Part shown: one piece after another, positions 1 through 11,216 of the stretch
How positions within the stretch are numbered: the first letter of the stretch is position 1
Layout: the number at the start of each line of letters is the position of its first letter
Assembly: GCA_963779645.1 (NCBI GenBank)
Contig: CAVZYX010000015.1
Span: 558,001 to 622,000 of the forward strand
DNA: 64,000 nucleotides
Direction of reading: 5' to 3'
Source of the DNA: CALMBW01 sp963779645
GTDB lineage: Bacteria; Actinomycetota; CADDZG01; WHSQ01
Notes under the pieces: generated by a model
The model's input: the letters and a program-made list of their open reading frames with translations, nothing else
Told to the model about the DNA's origin: nothing
Databases searched by the model: none
Position numbers and translations under genes: made by a program

Positions 1-1866
<1,866 letters not shown>

Positions 1867-2306
1867 GGTGAATGCGGACTCCGGGATCCAAGAGATTTCT
1901 TCCTCTAGAGCAGCGCGTGAGTGGGAGCAATCAGCGAATCCGGGAGGGGAGGCTGGCTGCTTCTCTATCCCCGCGACAGCTTCGGCAGGATGGAAGGAAT
2001 CAGGTCTTGCAGAGGAGCTATTGCACTTGGGTCCCACACGCAATAGCTCACTGATAAAGCATAGAACTTTGCATACAGTACGTCAACAAAACACGAACTG
2101 TTCGCCTGCATTTTCATCACCATGTCATGCTCGTAATCGGATGAAATTCTGTTGGGCCGTACATAATTTGATGCAGATCGTCCCGATTTGATGCAGAGAA
2201 CGCTCCAAACTGCGAAATATGGAGGCGGATAGAAGTCGCAACGTCGGGAGATCTGCCTGTCCGTCTCTGTCCGCTTTGTGGCTACTCGCTCCGCTATACT
2301 CGCCGA
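1867..2306. other. Divergent intergenic region rpsA / HIT gene
   Basis: No convincing gene is visible in these 440 bases. They must hold the promoters of the divergent rpsA (minus) and HIT gene (plus). A 12-bp direct repeat at 2166-2197 is the only clear sequence feature. The open frames crossing it have no recognisable protein content. Confidence 0.6.
2166..2197 (+). repeat. 12-bp direct repeat, 20-bp period
   Basis: ATTTGATGCAGA occurs at 2166-2177 and exactly again at 2186-2197. The 20-bp period is close to two helical turns, which would place both copies on the same face of DNA. It sits between rpsA and the HIT gene, about 110 bp upstream of the latter. An operator is possible but not shown. 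Confidence 0.5.
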
Positions 2307-2882
2307 ATGGACCGCCTCTGGACGCCCTGGCGCTACAGCTACATCACCCGGTCGGACCCGCAGGCCAGAAGCGGGGTTCCTGCGGCGCTCAGCGCCTGGC
2401 CCCCAACCGAAGCGGAAGACAAGCACTGCGTCTTTTGCAACATGATCGCCGCGGTAGAATACGCGGTCGATCACGGCATGGAGCGGGTTGCCGCTGAGAA
2501 AGCGGCTTACATCGTCTGGCGAGGGCAAACCTGCTATATCTGCCTCAACGCCTTTCCCTACTCCACCGGACACCTGCTGCTGCTGCCGTACCAACATCTG
2601 GACAGTCTGGCCGCGCTTCCAGTTGAAGTTGCGCAGGAGCTTGTGGCTCTCGCGCAGCGTTCGGAGTTGGCACTCCGAGAGGTCTATCGCCCGGGCGGGA
2701 TCAACATGGGTCTCAACCTGGGGGAGGCCGCAGGAGCCGGCATCGCCGATCACATGCACCTACACGCGCTGCCGCGTTGGAGCGGAGATACAAACTTCAT
2801 GACGGTTACGGCCGAAACTCGCGTCCTGCCCGAATCGCTGGATGTGACGTGGGAGAAGCTTCGGCTCGCCTTTGAAATTTAA
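2307..2882 (+). CDS. HIT-family nucleotide hydrolase/phosphorylase
   Basis: A 191-residue histidine-triad protein of the Ap4A hydrolase/phosphorylase-like branch, expected to cleave or transfer a nucleoside phosphate through the middle His of the triad. The triad HMHLHALPRW lies at about residues 150-159, preceded by the usual 'GGINMGLNLGEAAGAGI' segment. An N-terminal CVFC motif (about residues 45-48) matches the zinc-site variant seen in this branch, with 'RGQTCYICLNAFPYSTGHLL' further on. The ATG at 2307 gives the standard 'MDRLWTPWR' N-terminus. The exact substrate cannot be read from sequence. Confidence 0.93.
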   Translation: MDRLWTPWRYSYITRSDPQARSGVPAALSAWPPTEAEDKHCVFCNMIAAVEYAVDHGMERVAAEKAAYIVWRGQTCYICLNAFPYSTGHLLLLPYQHLDSLAALPVEVAQELVALAQRSELALREVYRPGGINMGLNLGEAAGAGIADHMHLHALPRWSGDTNFMTVTAETRVLPESLDVTWEKLRLAFEI

Positions 2883-2890
2883 TACAACCA

Positions 2891-3271
2891 TTGTTTCCGG
2901 GTTTCCGTCCTATGAACAGCAGTTTGAGGCCAATGGTCTCGTTCGAGGGCCCAATGCCAAATCTTTCACAGACACTCCCCGCATCCCTGCGTTCAGTATC
3001 GCCTGTCGCGCCGGAAGGCCGCGGCGCTCCTAAGCCCGAACGCCGTCCTTACATCGTTCCAGTTCGTAAGCCGGCAACTTCCACCCGTAAATATCTCTCT
3101 CTTTTCCCGCATGAATCCGAGGATGCACGCCTCACTGGTGCTACCCGCTCCTTATATCGCAGACTTCTTGCGCTGAATCTTCCCCGCCCGGCGGAGTCGT
3201 CAGAGCTTCCCGCTATGCCGCGAGAGACGAGGGAGATGCGGGTATCTGTAGTCGCACCGAAGACTGCATGA
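2891..3271 (+). CDS. Hypothetical protein, doubtful
   Basis: An open frame of 126 codons starts 8 bases after the HIT gene stop and ends about 50 bases before a clear hairpin terminator, so it lies inside the same transcript. The product is rich in Pro, Arg and Ser, has no domain, signal peptide or membrane segment that I recognise, and several alternative starts exist (for example ATG at about 2911 and 2954). It could be a small real gene or only the 3' untranslated part of the HIT mRNA. Confidence 0.35.
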   Translation: MFPGFRPMNSSLRPMVSFEGPMPNLSQTLPASLRSVSPVAPEGRGAPKPERRPYIVPVRKPATSTRKYLSLFPHESEDARLTGATRSLYRRLLALNLPRPAESSELPAMPRETREMRVSVVAPKTA

Positions 3272-3321
3272 GATGTGAGCGGCCTTCTCGAAGTTCGCGA
3301 AGACTCTCAAGTACGACATAA

Positions 3322-3348
3322 AAAGACCCTGCCATGTGCAGGGTCTTT
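3322..3348 (+). terminator. Hairpin terminator after HIT gene
   Basis: AAAGACCCTGC (3322-3332), a 5-base loop, then GCAGGGTCTTT (3338-3348): a perfect 11-bp stem whose ends supply an A-run on one side and TTTCC on the other. It can end transcripts from both sides, the HIT unit from the left and the exported NTF2-like gene from the right. Confidence 0.85.
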
Positions 3349-3398
3349 CCGTTGTGACTCCTTGTCCTGACGCCGAACTTCAATATCTCCGAGAAAGT

Positions 3399-3974
3399 CT
3401 ACGAGGGTCCGTCCTGAGGCACACTGGCCGCGGCCTTGGGCGCAGCTGCATCGCGATTACCCGAATCTCTCGGTCCCGGCACCCTTGTTGCTTCGAAGCT
3501 GGTGATCTTCCATCCGCCTGATGGGAGCCGTTGATAGACCCGCGTATAACGATAGGTCCCCTGTACCGCCACGCCATCATTGGTTCCTTCTACCTGAGCG
3601 CGTGAGGTGACGATGGCGATCGAGCCGACCAGCTTCACCTGCATCTCGCCCAGATCGAGTCTCGTCAGTACGAACTTGCGAGTCCGCATCCGGTCTAATT
3701 GCTGAATCTTAGTGTTGACCTGGCCGGTCATCGAGATGCCGATGTAGTCGTCGGAGAGGAGTTTGTCCATGGTGGCGACGTCACCCGACAACTGAGCCTG
3801 CCGCCATTGCTCCTCAAGCGCCTCGACCTGGCGCTTCGCATCGTGCTTTTTCTCGTGTAGTGGTTGCATGTGACCTGCAAAGGCGTCTTGCGCAGGCCAT
3901 CCTATCGCTATGGCCGCCAGCAACACGCCCGAGCCCATCAGTGATCTACGAATTGGACGACCGAACAAGCCCAT
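3399..3974 (-). CDS. Exported NTF2-like (DUF4440/SnoaL-type) protein
   Basis: A 191-residue protein with an N-terminal signal peptide: basic start, then hydrophobic 'GSGVLLAAIAIGW', with likely cleavage after the 'AQDAFA' region. The mature part, about residues 45-170, has the pattern of DUF4440/NTF2-like domains: an amphipathic helix 'QVEALEEQWRQAQLSGD', then 'MDKLLSDDYIGISMTGQV' and beta strands ending in 'YTRVYQRLPSGGWKITSF'. Such domains are small cone-shaped pockets used by varied enzymes or binding proteins, so no substrate is assigned. The C-terminal ~25 residues are an Ala/Pro-rich tail. It is a single gene facing the terminator at 3322-3348. Confidence 0.8.
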   Translation of the reverse strand: MGLFGRPIRRSLMGSGVLLAAIAIGWPAQDAFAGHMQPLHEKKHDAKRQVEALEEQWRQAQLSGDVATMDKLLSDDYIGISMTGQVNTKIQQLDRMRTRKFVLTRLDLGEMQVKLVGSIAIVTSRAQVEGTNDGVAVQGTYRYTRVYQRLPSGGWKITSFEATRVPGPRDSGNRDAAAPKAAASVPQDGPS

Positions 3975-4083
3975 AAGCGTACCGGATGGTAGACCGATTT
4001 ACCGCGTGGAGTCAAAACCACTTTAGTCGTACGCAAGTCTCCACAGATTAGACGGAGCTACACGCAGAGAACCCCACAAAGCC

Positions 4084-4371
4084 TCAACAAACAGCGGTGA
4101 GATTCTCAACCTGACGTTCTTTCATCTTTTGATACAGGCCCCCAATAGCGTACTGATGAAAATGAGGCGTCCCTCTATGATGCTCCAACGCTGCGTCATC
4201 GACGTATTGTTCGTAGATAAGAACCGTGCAGGCCTCGCCTTCGACCAGATGGGGGATATAGCTTGCGCATCCGGGCTCCTGCCGGGAAGCCGCACTAAGA
4301 TGACAGAGAATCTCGGAGATCTCGTCACGGTCCGACTGGTCGAAGGTCATTCGCACGGTAAAACTAAGCAT
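4084..4371 (-). CDS. Antibiotic biosynthesis monooxygenase-like (YgiN-type) protein
   Basis: A 95-residue ABM-domain protein (dimeric alpha+beta barrel). The pattern 'LSAASRQEPGCASYIPHL...YEQYVDDAALEHHRGTPHF' matches the quinol-monooxygenase/YgiN group, in which the His-containing 'EHHRGTPHF' stretch lines the pocket. Family members oxidise quinols or polyketide intermediates, or degrade haem; which applies here is unknown. The start lies 15 bases after the purA stop on the same strand, so the two are probably co-transcribed. Confidence 0.85.
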   Translation of the reverse strand: MLSFTVRMTFDQSDRDEISEILCHLSAASRQEPGCASYIPHLVEGEACTVLIYEQYVDDAALEHHRGTPHFHQYAIGGLYQKMKERQVENLTAVC

Positions 4372-4386
4372 AATCCGCCTTTTCTC

Positions 4387-5697
4387 TTACGCCTTCAACG
4401 CGTCTTCAAATGCAGGCAATGTCATGGTCTGGTCGCGATCGGGGCCGGTGGAAACCATTCCAATCTTCGCCCCGGACTCCTGTTGTATAAATTTTAGATA
4501 ATCCTGGGCTAACTGCGGGAGCTTCTCAAATTCAGTGATCCCTTCAGTCGAACTGTTCCAGCCCTTCAGCTTGGTATAAACCGGCTCGATGGCGTTGTAA
4601 CCCGGCATGTCCGCAGGGATCAGATCCGTCAGCTTTCCGTTGACCTTGTAGCCGGTGCAGACAGGAATCTCTTCGCACTCGTCCATAACGTCCATCTTAG
4701 TGACGACCAGCCACTCCGTTCCGTTGATCATGTTGCTGTAGCGCAGCAGCGGAATATCGAGCCAGCCGCAGCGTCGCGGACGGCCAGTGACTGCACCATA
4801 CTCCTGCCCACGCGCTCGTAGTAGATCGCTGGTAGAGTCGTGAATCTCGGTGGGGAAGGGTCCTTCGCCCACCCTGGTCACATAAGCTTTGGTGACGCCG
4901 ATCACAGTGCCGATCCTGGTCGGACCAACTCCAGTGCCCGTCACCGCACCGCCGGCTGTCGAAGACGAGGATGTCACGAAGGGATAGGTTCCGTGGTCGA
5001 TATCAAGCAACGCACCCTGCGCCCCTTCGAACATCACCTTTCCACCGTTGTCGATCTCATGGTTCAGCATGACCGCGGTATCCGTCACAAAGGGGGCGAT
5101 CTGCTCGGCCGCGCGGGAGTACTCCTCGTACATCGTCTTGGGGTCCAGCGGCTCGGTGCCAAAGAGAGCGTGTGCAATGGTGTTCTTCTCGTGGCAGGCG
5201 TTCTCGATGTGCGTCCGCAACAGCGCCGAGTTCAGCAGATCCACTACACGCAAACCGCTGCGATGCATCTTGTCTTCGTAGGCCGGGCCGATTCCGCGGC
5301 TGGTCGTCCCGATCTTCGTTCGTCCGGGCGCATTCTCTGCAGCCAGTTCGATCATCCGGTGGTAGGGGAGGATCACCTGCGCACGGTTGGATACGAAGAG
5401 CTGATCGTCCACGGGCAGGCCCGCATCCTTCAACTTCTTAACCTCGCTCAAAAACGCCATCGGATCCAACACAACACCATTGCCGATAACGCCTTTGCAC
5501 TCCGGACGCAGCACACCGCACGGAATCAGCTGAAGGACGAACTTCTTGCCTTTGATGATGACAGTGTGGCCGGCATTGTGGCCGCCTGCGTAGCGCGCAA
5601 CCACGGAGAACTTCTCCGAGAGCACGTCGACGATCTTGCCTTTGCCCTCATCGCCCCACTGGGCACCCAAAATAACCGCTGATTTGCGTTGATTCAC
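4387..5697 (-). CDS. purA: Adenylosuccinate synthetase
   Basis: Joins IMP and aspartate using GTP to form adenylosuccinate, the first committed step to AMP. The GTP-binding N-terminus 'GAQWGDEGKGKIVDVL' carries the catalytic Asp and His partners ('AGGHNAGHT'). Later family blocks are present: 'TSRGIGPAYEDKM', 'FEGAQGALLDIDHGTYPFVTSS', 'GVTKAYVTRVGEGPFPTE' and 'TGRPRRCGWLDIP'. I chose the GTG at 5697 (giving VNQRKSAVILGAQ) because it fits family length (436 residues) and has GGAG upstream. A TTG at 5748 in frame would add 17 residues with no family match. No frameshift. Confidence 0.97.
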   Translation of the reverse strand: MNQRKSAVILGAQWGDEGKGKIVDVLSEKFSVVARYAGGHNAGHTVIIKGKKFVLQLIPCGVLRPECKGVIGNGVVLDPMAFLSEVKKLKDAGLPVDDQLFVSNRAQVILPYHRMIELAAENAPGRTKIGTTSRGIGPAYEDKMHRSGLRVVDLLNSALLRTHIENACHEKNTIAHALFGTEPLDPKTMYEEYSRAAEQIAPFVTDTAVMLNHEIDNGGKVMFEGAQGALLDIDHGTYPFVTSSSSTAGGAVTGTGVGPTRIGTVIGVTKAYVTRVGEGPFPTEIHDSTSDLLRARGQEYGAVTGRPRRCGWLDIPLLRYSNMINGTEWLVVTKMDVMDECEEIPVCTGYKVNGKLTDLIPADMPGYNAIEPVYTKLKGWNSSTEGITEFEKLPQLAQDYLKFIQQESGAKIGMVSTGPDRDQTMTLPAFEDALKA

Positions 5698-5888
5698 GAC
5701 GGATATGTTCTCCAAGAATGGTTGTTGGCCGGAAGACGCACACCGCAACAGGCAAATGCACGCTGCCTTCTATCATATAGCGTCGTTGACCTCGACGTTT
5801 CGCATCCCTGGTTTTCGAAACCTGAATGGCAGCAAAACCGTGCGTCTATCGATCCAGACCGACCCCGAATGGACCAACCAACGGGTTC

Positions 5889-6980
5889 TCAGGGTTGCCC
5901 GTAGTAAAGATTTCGCGTCCTGGCAGTCACTCCAGGTGTTTCAACGCTGACCGCGACAGAGTGAGACTGATTTGGGCGGTCTGATGGCGTTGGCTCTATC
6001 ACGAGGGTATAGTACGCATCGGCTTCCGCAACGCAGCGAGTAATCTGTTCGGTGATGTCGTTGCTGGAGTTGAGTGCCTGTCCGCCGCTCTGCCTGGCAA
6101 GGACCTGCAAAGCAAGATTTCCCGCCTGCGCATCTCTCGACGTCGATACCGGCTTCAGAAACTCCTCGTAGTAAGTGAGACGATTCGTTGCAGCATCTTC
6201 CACCCCAAGCGGGTCGATGCTGTAGAGCGTGATCCGGGCCTGCCGGAGTGCCGTGGAAAAATAAACGATGGAGGAAAATAGCCCCTGCTCCTCCTTCGTG
6301 GTCAGGGTTATATTCGGTCCGCTCAGAATCGGCCAGCCCGGACTGATCCAGATCACCATCTTCCGTCCCGGTTGCTTCGCCTCAGCCTCAGCAAGCAGAC
6401 TCAGCCCCTTGAGAGAGAGCGTAAAACGCTCCTCCGCGCCATAAAAGCCCGCCGAGCGACGTATCGTTCGCAGCTTCGTCACATGCTCATCGAACTCGGC
6501 CAGCAACGCATTTCCGTCCTGCGAGGAGCTATTCTGCAGCTCAGTTCCTGTGTCGCTGAAGAAACCCAGAGTGACCGGATGGGCAAGCTGGCCGCCATTC
6601 TTCAGAAGAAACTTTTTGAGCTGGTCGCGCTCATAAGCCACGCGGTTGAAGGTGGTATTGACCTCATCCACCATGAAGATGATCCTCACCGGCGGCTCGA
6701 CTGGAGCAGCACCGTCCACTGCCCGAAAGGAAAGAATCTTTCGAATCTGGCCACTGTCGCGCACGACAAAATCATTCTGCGTGAGACCGGCTCTGGGCTT
6801 TCCCGACTTGTCCGTCACCACAACGTCCAGCATAAGGTGAGGATCTCTGGCATCGGTAGGCGGTGAGGCGACGGCTGCTGGAAGTTGCTCCGAGCGCGGC
6901 GTCTGTTGTTGTGAAAATGCCGAAAGAGAGAGAAACGAAAGACAGAAGAAACCCAGCGTGGCCCGATGCAACCTACTCAT
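5889..6980 (-). CDS. Exported VWFA-related Acidobacterial domain protein
   Basis: A 363-residue protein with a signal peptide ('LGFFCLSFLSLSAFS', cleavage near residue 25) and one von Willebrand A-like domain of the type known as VWFA-related Acidobacterial domain (TIGR03436). Visible blocks are 'LDVVVTDKSGKPRAGLTQNDF' (N-terminal beta module), 'RIIFMVDEVNT' (degenerate metal site, D-x-V in place of DxSxS), 'GRKMVIWISPGWP' and 'RITLYSIDPLG'. Start ATG 6980 is preceded by GAGGTGG. The family is very abundant in Acidobacteria and its function is not established; protein-protein contact outside the cytoplasm is likely. Confidence 0.88.
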   Translation of the reverse strand: MSRLHRATLGFFCLSFLSLSAFSQQQTPRSEQLPAAVASPPTDARDPHLMLDVVVTDKSGKPRAGLTQNDFVVRDSGQIRKILSFRAVDGAAPVEPPVRIIFMVDEVNTTFNRVAYERDQLKKFLLKNGGQLAHPVTLGFFSDTGTELQNSSSQDGNALLAEFDEHVTKLRTIRRSAGFYGAEERFTLSLKGLSLLAEAEAKQPGRKMVIWISPGWPILSGPNITLTTKEEQGLFSSIVYFSTALRQARITLYSIDPLGVEDAATNRLTYYEEFLKPVSTSRDAQAGNLALQVLARQSGGQALNSSNDITEQITRCVAEADAYYTLVIEPTPSDRPNQSHSVAVSVETPGVTARTRNLYYGQP

Positions 6981-7271
6981 ACTTCCACCTCGAAATACTT
7001 CTCTGCGGTCGTGCGCCTGCGGGAGGTACCGTTCGAAGCGGACCGGTTTTCGACCCTCGCATAAAGACGTGGCAGCGAACTCAGTAGTTTCAGCCACTCA
7101 CCGACAGCCTATTGGATGCGACTGCCATAGCTAAAAAAGCTGCGCCATGCCATTTTGGTGGCGCAAGATACGAATCTCTCGATATCCTCCTCCTGCGCCT
7201 CGGTACACCGAGATCTAGTGCGGAGAGATAGCGCTGGCGCTTTGCTTCAACTCGACACCTTCAGGGCCAAC

Positions 7272-9309
7272 ATGTCTGCATCACGCCTGCTCTACGGCAC
7301 AACCATCTTCCTCGGCGCGTTCCTTCTCTTCCTGGTCGAGCCGATGGCCGCAAAGCAACTGCTCCCGGTGCTTGGCGGCTCCTCCGCGGTGTGGCTGACG
7401 TGCCTGGTCTTCTTTCAAGTCGCCTTGCTGCTCGGCTATCTCTACGCCCACTGGATCACTCGTTGCCAGGCCACCACCTGGCGTCGCCACGTTTATCTGG
7501 TCACACTCGCTGCAGCAGTGCTGCTGCTGGTCGCACAAAGAATCTTCCCTGCGGAACCTGTTCGAGGCTCCGATCATCCCGTCTCCACAATCTTCTCGAC
7601 GCTCGCCTTCACGATAGGCCTGCCATTTTTACTGCTCAGCGCAACCAGTCCGCTGCTTCAGGTCTGGTTCCAGCGCGCCAAAGGGGGCACGATCCCCTAC
7701 CGCTTCTTCGCCTTATCGAACTGCGGATCTCTTCTCGCTTTGATCGCGTACCCCTTCGTCGTCGAACCGCACTTTACACTGAAGCTCCAGCGGAGTCTCT
7801 GGTCGTTCGGCTTCATCGTCTATGCCGTTTTATGTGCGGTCGTCGCGCGCCAACTGCCGCTACCTGCGCCCGCCAACACTGTCGAACAAACACAAACCCC
7901 AACCACTGCACCCGCCAAAGCGAAGTGGCTCTGGTTCCTGCTTCCAATGGCCGCGGCCATGCAACTCAGCGCAGTCACCAGCCACCTCACCGTCAACATC
8001 GCCGCCATCCCTCTGCTCTGGATGCTGCCGCTGGCCGTCTACCTACTCACCTTCATCCTCGCCTTCGAATTTCCAGCGCTGTACCGTCGCGGCATCGTGG
8101 TGCGTCTGCTGGTCGTGATGCTGGCCAGCCTCGGCTACGCCATCTCGAAGACCGATGTGAGCCTGCCTATCGGCATCGCCATCCTCTTCTTTCTTGCAGA
8201 GTGTTTTCTCGCCGGGTTCTTCTGCCACTCGGAGGCCTACGCTCTGCGTCCGAAGAATCCCGCCGAGACAACGCTCTTCTATCTGCTAATCGCCGCCGGA
8301 GGAGCAGCGGGAACCTTCTTCATCGGCATCGCCAGTCCGATGGTCTTCTCCGCTAACTACGATCTCGCCATCTCTTTCTTCGTCACTGCCGCGCTCGCCA
8401 TTGTCGTGACGTGGAGCGACGGCTGGCCGCAACGCCTTCTCTGGTCCACCGCCACTGCATTGCTGCTCTTCTTCGCCATCATGCTGCACACCGCCTACGC
8501 CCGCGAGGCCATCCTCGAAATCCGCAACTTCTACGGAACCCTCCGCGTAAAGCAGATGACCGGCCCGCATGGCGGCACCGAGCGCATGCTGTTGAACGGA
8601 ACCATCCAGCACGGCACGCAGACTCTTCGCTCCAGGCCTCACCCGGACCCCCACCACCTACTATGCCGACAACTCCGGCATCGGCCTCGCCCTTCACCTC
8701 TGCTGCAGCGAGCGTCCCCGCAACATCGCAGTCATCGGACTCGGCACCGGCACCATCGCAACCTACGGTGCGGCCAACGACCGCATCCGCTTCTACGAGA
8801 TCAACCCGCTGGTACGTCCCATCGCGCAGAACCTCTTCACCTATCTGCGAGACTCTCCCGCTCAGATCACCTTTGCCGACGGTGACGCACGCACCTCGTT
8901 GACCCGCGAGTCCCCACAGAACTTCGACGTCATCGCCATCGACGCCTTCTCCGGCGACGCGATTCCGCTGCACCTGCTCACCATTGAGGCGATCGCGCTC
9001 TATAAAAAACATCTCGGCCCCAACGGCATCCTGGCCTTCCACGTCTCCAACCAGTACCTCAATCTCGCCCCCGAGATCGGCCAACTGGCACGCGCCGCCA
9101 ACCTGCAGGCAAAGCTGATCGAAAGTCAGCCAGACGACTCCCTCGGTGAGTATCGTGCCACCTGGATTCTGCTCACCTCGAGCTCGACCTTCTTCGATCA
9201 ACCCGAGCTTACAGCCGCTGCCAGCGCCCTCCCCGCGGACTCACGCCTCCGTACCTGGACCGACGACTACTCCAGCATCCTGCCCATTCTGCAGCTATCG
9301 CATCACTGA
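7272..9309 (+). CDS. Membrane protein fused to spermidine-synthase-like domain (frameshifted)
   Basis: The N-terminal ~410 residues are a polytopic membrane domain starting at 'LYGTTIFLGAFLLFLVEPMAAKQLLPVLGGSSAVW', with about ten hydrophobic segments. The C-terminal ~230 residues are a polyamine-synthase-like Rossmann methyltransferase fold: 'NIAVIGLGTGTIATYG' (cofactor loop), 'FYEINP' (acidic residue after strand 2), 'DVIAIDAFSGDAIPLHLLT' and 'GILAFHVSNQYL'. The two halves are in different frames. A one-base error at about 8628-8634 moves the reading from frame 3 to frame 1, after 'QHGTQTLR' and before 'LTRTPTTYYADNSG'. Both halves are well conserved, so I read one intact gene. Enzymatic activity of such fusions is uncertain. 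Confidence 0.85.
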
Positions 9310-9367
9310 CGCTGCTTCGCCCGCGTCGGCCGACCCGCCGCCACGGTCGCAATCAACTAAAACTGCG

Positions 9368-10180
9368 TCACGCGCTTGTCGCTTGCAGCACCCAGGCTTC
9401 TCCAACCATCTGCACCTTCTCCATTCCCTTCGAAGAAAGCACAACAAAGTCGCGGTTGGGTATCGGCCAGCTCGCGGCAAGCTGGTAGCCGAGATGCTGG
9501 CGGGCCGTCTTGAGCTCCTCCGGACCGAAGATCCGACACGGCAGTGTCTTTACAAACGTCTCCAACGTGAAGAACCCTTCGCTCGTTGAGACAGGGACTT
9601 TATTCAAAAAAATCATGTACGGCTTTCGGGGCAACCGATCGATGAGCTCTTCGATCGACCAATCCACATACTGCAGACTCCCCGAACACAACAACGCATC
9701 GCATGCCTCGGTCTCTTCGACGTGCTCAAAAAAGCACAACGAGTGCACCTCCGGAGGCAAGCGCCGCCGCCCCTCCTTCACCATCGCCGGCACATCGACG
9801 ATCTGCCATCGAAAGTCCTCCGGAAGACCGAGCATCTCTTTAAACGCGTAGAACTTCACTCCGATGTGGCCGCCAAAGTCGGTCACGGCGTGGAGATGGT
9901 TCTCGCGCATAAGCTTCTGACAAAAGGTCAGTATCGGCCAATCAAAGGGGTGGATCGTCGAATACGATTCAATCCCGATCGAGACAAGTGATTCATTGTC
10001 ATAGGTTGCGCGGCGCTGAGCCGGAAGAGAGTTTGTCGCCTCTTTGCTGGTGCCGAACCGACCGCGATAGTGGCCGAACTCTTTGCCGACCACGAAATCC
10101 AGGACGCCGGATTGCCGCAGTTGCTTATATCCCGGTATGGTTGAGAGGTTCAAACGTGTCAGAACGCCCGTCAGCGACAT
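9368..10180 (-). CDS. Methyltransferase, TIGR04325 family
   Basis: About 270 residues. The core block 'VTDFGGHIGVKFYAFKEML' followed by 'WQIVDVPAMVKEGR' and 'CDALLCSGSLQYVDW' is the signature of the TIGR04325/LIC12133-like putative SAM methyltransferases, often found with surface-polysaccharide genes. The end 'IPNRDFVVLSSKG' also fits. ATG 10180 (MSLTGVLTRLN) follows GGTGATA and is preferred over an upstream TTG at 10216. It faces the spermidine-synthase-like gene tail to tail. The acceptor is unknown. Confidence 0.82.
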   Translation of the reverse strand: MSLTGVLTRLNLSTIPGYKQLRQSGVLDFVVGKEFGHYRGRFGTSKEATNSLPAQRRATYDNESLVSIGIESYSTIHPFDWPILTFCQKLMRENHLHAVTDFGGHIGVKFYAFKEMLGLPEDFRWQIVDVPAMVKEGRRRLPPEVHSLCFFEHVEETEACDALLCSGSLQYVDWSIEELIDRLPRKPYMIFLNKVPVSTSEGFFTLETFVKTLPCRIFGPEELKTARQHLGYQLAASWPIPNRDFVVLSSKGMEKVQMVGEAWVLQATSA

Positions 10181-10372
10181 GGCAATATCACCGGTTGTAG
10201 TTTGGGGAGAATTCAATCATATGCGTCCAGGTAACAAATTCGAGGCTGATTTGTTAACATCCTGTGAATTTATGACTATTAGAATCCTTGAACATGCAAA
10301 AGGCACGTAAATTGCTATGCATTTCGTTGCACCCGAAACGGAAGCCGCGCTCGCTCCTATACTTACAGCAGC

Positions 10373-11206
10373 ATGCCTGAATTGCCTGAAGTCGAGACGG
10401 TTGCAAACGGCGTGCACGCCAGGGTCCACGGACAGACCGTGCGCTCCGTGTGGACCAGTAACAAGCCTCAAACCTTCAAGTCTTCCCCGGATCAGATCAT
10501 CGAAGCCCTCACAGGCAGTCGCATCGACCGCGTCCACCGCGTCGGCAAGACGATCGTTCTCGATCTGATTCGGTCCAAAGAGAACGGAGCAAGGCCCGCG
10601 CAGTTTCTCGTTCACCTCGGCATGACCGGCCGCCTGCTCGTCTCCACCCCCGACACTCCGATTCCGTCGCACACCCACGCCATCCTGACTCTCAGCAGCG
10701 GAAAAGAGCTTCGCTTCGTCGATGCTCGCCGCTTCGGCCGGCTCTCCGTCGTAGAACCCGCTACCCCCGAGGAGAAATACGCCGGACCCGGCGCTGAACC
10801 CCTCACCATCGGGCTCGAGGACTTCATCGCGCTCTTCCGCGGCCGCAAGACTCCGATCAAAGCAGCTCTGCTCAACCAGTCACTACTCCACGGAGTCGGC
10901 AACATCTACGCCGACGAGAGCCTCTTCCACGCCGGCATTCGCCCCACCCGTCACGCCGGACGCCTCACCCGCGCCGAGTTGACCCGTCTCCACGCGGCGC
11001 TGATCAAAGTGCTCTCGGAGGCGATCAAACTAGGCGGATCGTCGGTCTCCGATTACGTCGACGCCGACGGAGTTGCAGGCTTCTTCCAGCTGCATCACCA
11101 CGCCTACTCGCGAACCGGCCAACCCTGCCTGATCTGCAGCAAACCCATCAAGCGCATCGTCCTCGCCGGCCGCAGCACGCACTTTTGCCCCACCTGCCAG
11201 AAGTAG
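10373..11206 (+). CDS. mutM: Formamidopyrimidine-DNA glycosylase (Fpg)
   Basis: A bifunctional glycosylase/AP lyase that removes 8-oxoguanine and ring-opened purines from DNA. After Met removal the catalytic Pro of 'MPELPEVETV' is the N-terminus. 'LHGVGNIYADESLF' is the helix-two-turn-helix DNA-binding region. The C-terminal zinc finger is complete: C-L-I-C (CxxC) then 'STHFCPTCQK' (second CxxC). Length 277 residues is standard. No frameshift. Confidence 0.96.
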   Translation: MPELPEVETVANGVHARVHGQTVRSVWTSNKPQTFKSSPDQIIEALTGSRIDRVHRVGKTIVLDLIRSKENGARPAQFLVHLGMTGRLLVSTPDTPIPSHTHAILTLSSGKELRFVDARRFGRLSVVEPATPEEKYAGPGAEPLTIGLEDFIALFRGRKTPIKAALLNQSLLHGVGNIYADESLFHAGIRPTRHAGRLTRAELTRLHAALIKVLSEAIKLGGSSVSDYVDADGVAGFFQLHHHAYSRTGQPCLICSKPIKRIVLAGRSTHFCPTCQK

Positions 11207-11216
11207 CCTGCGGTCT

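Noticed and set aside
1965..2759. 264-codon minus-strand frame over the rpsA/HIT gap
   Set aside because: Half of it is antisense to the HIT gene and the rest has no protein-like content.
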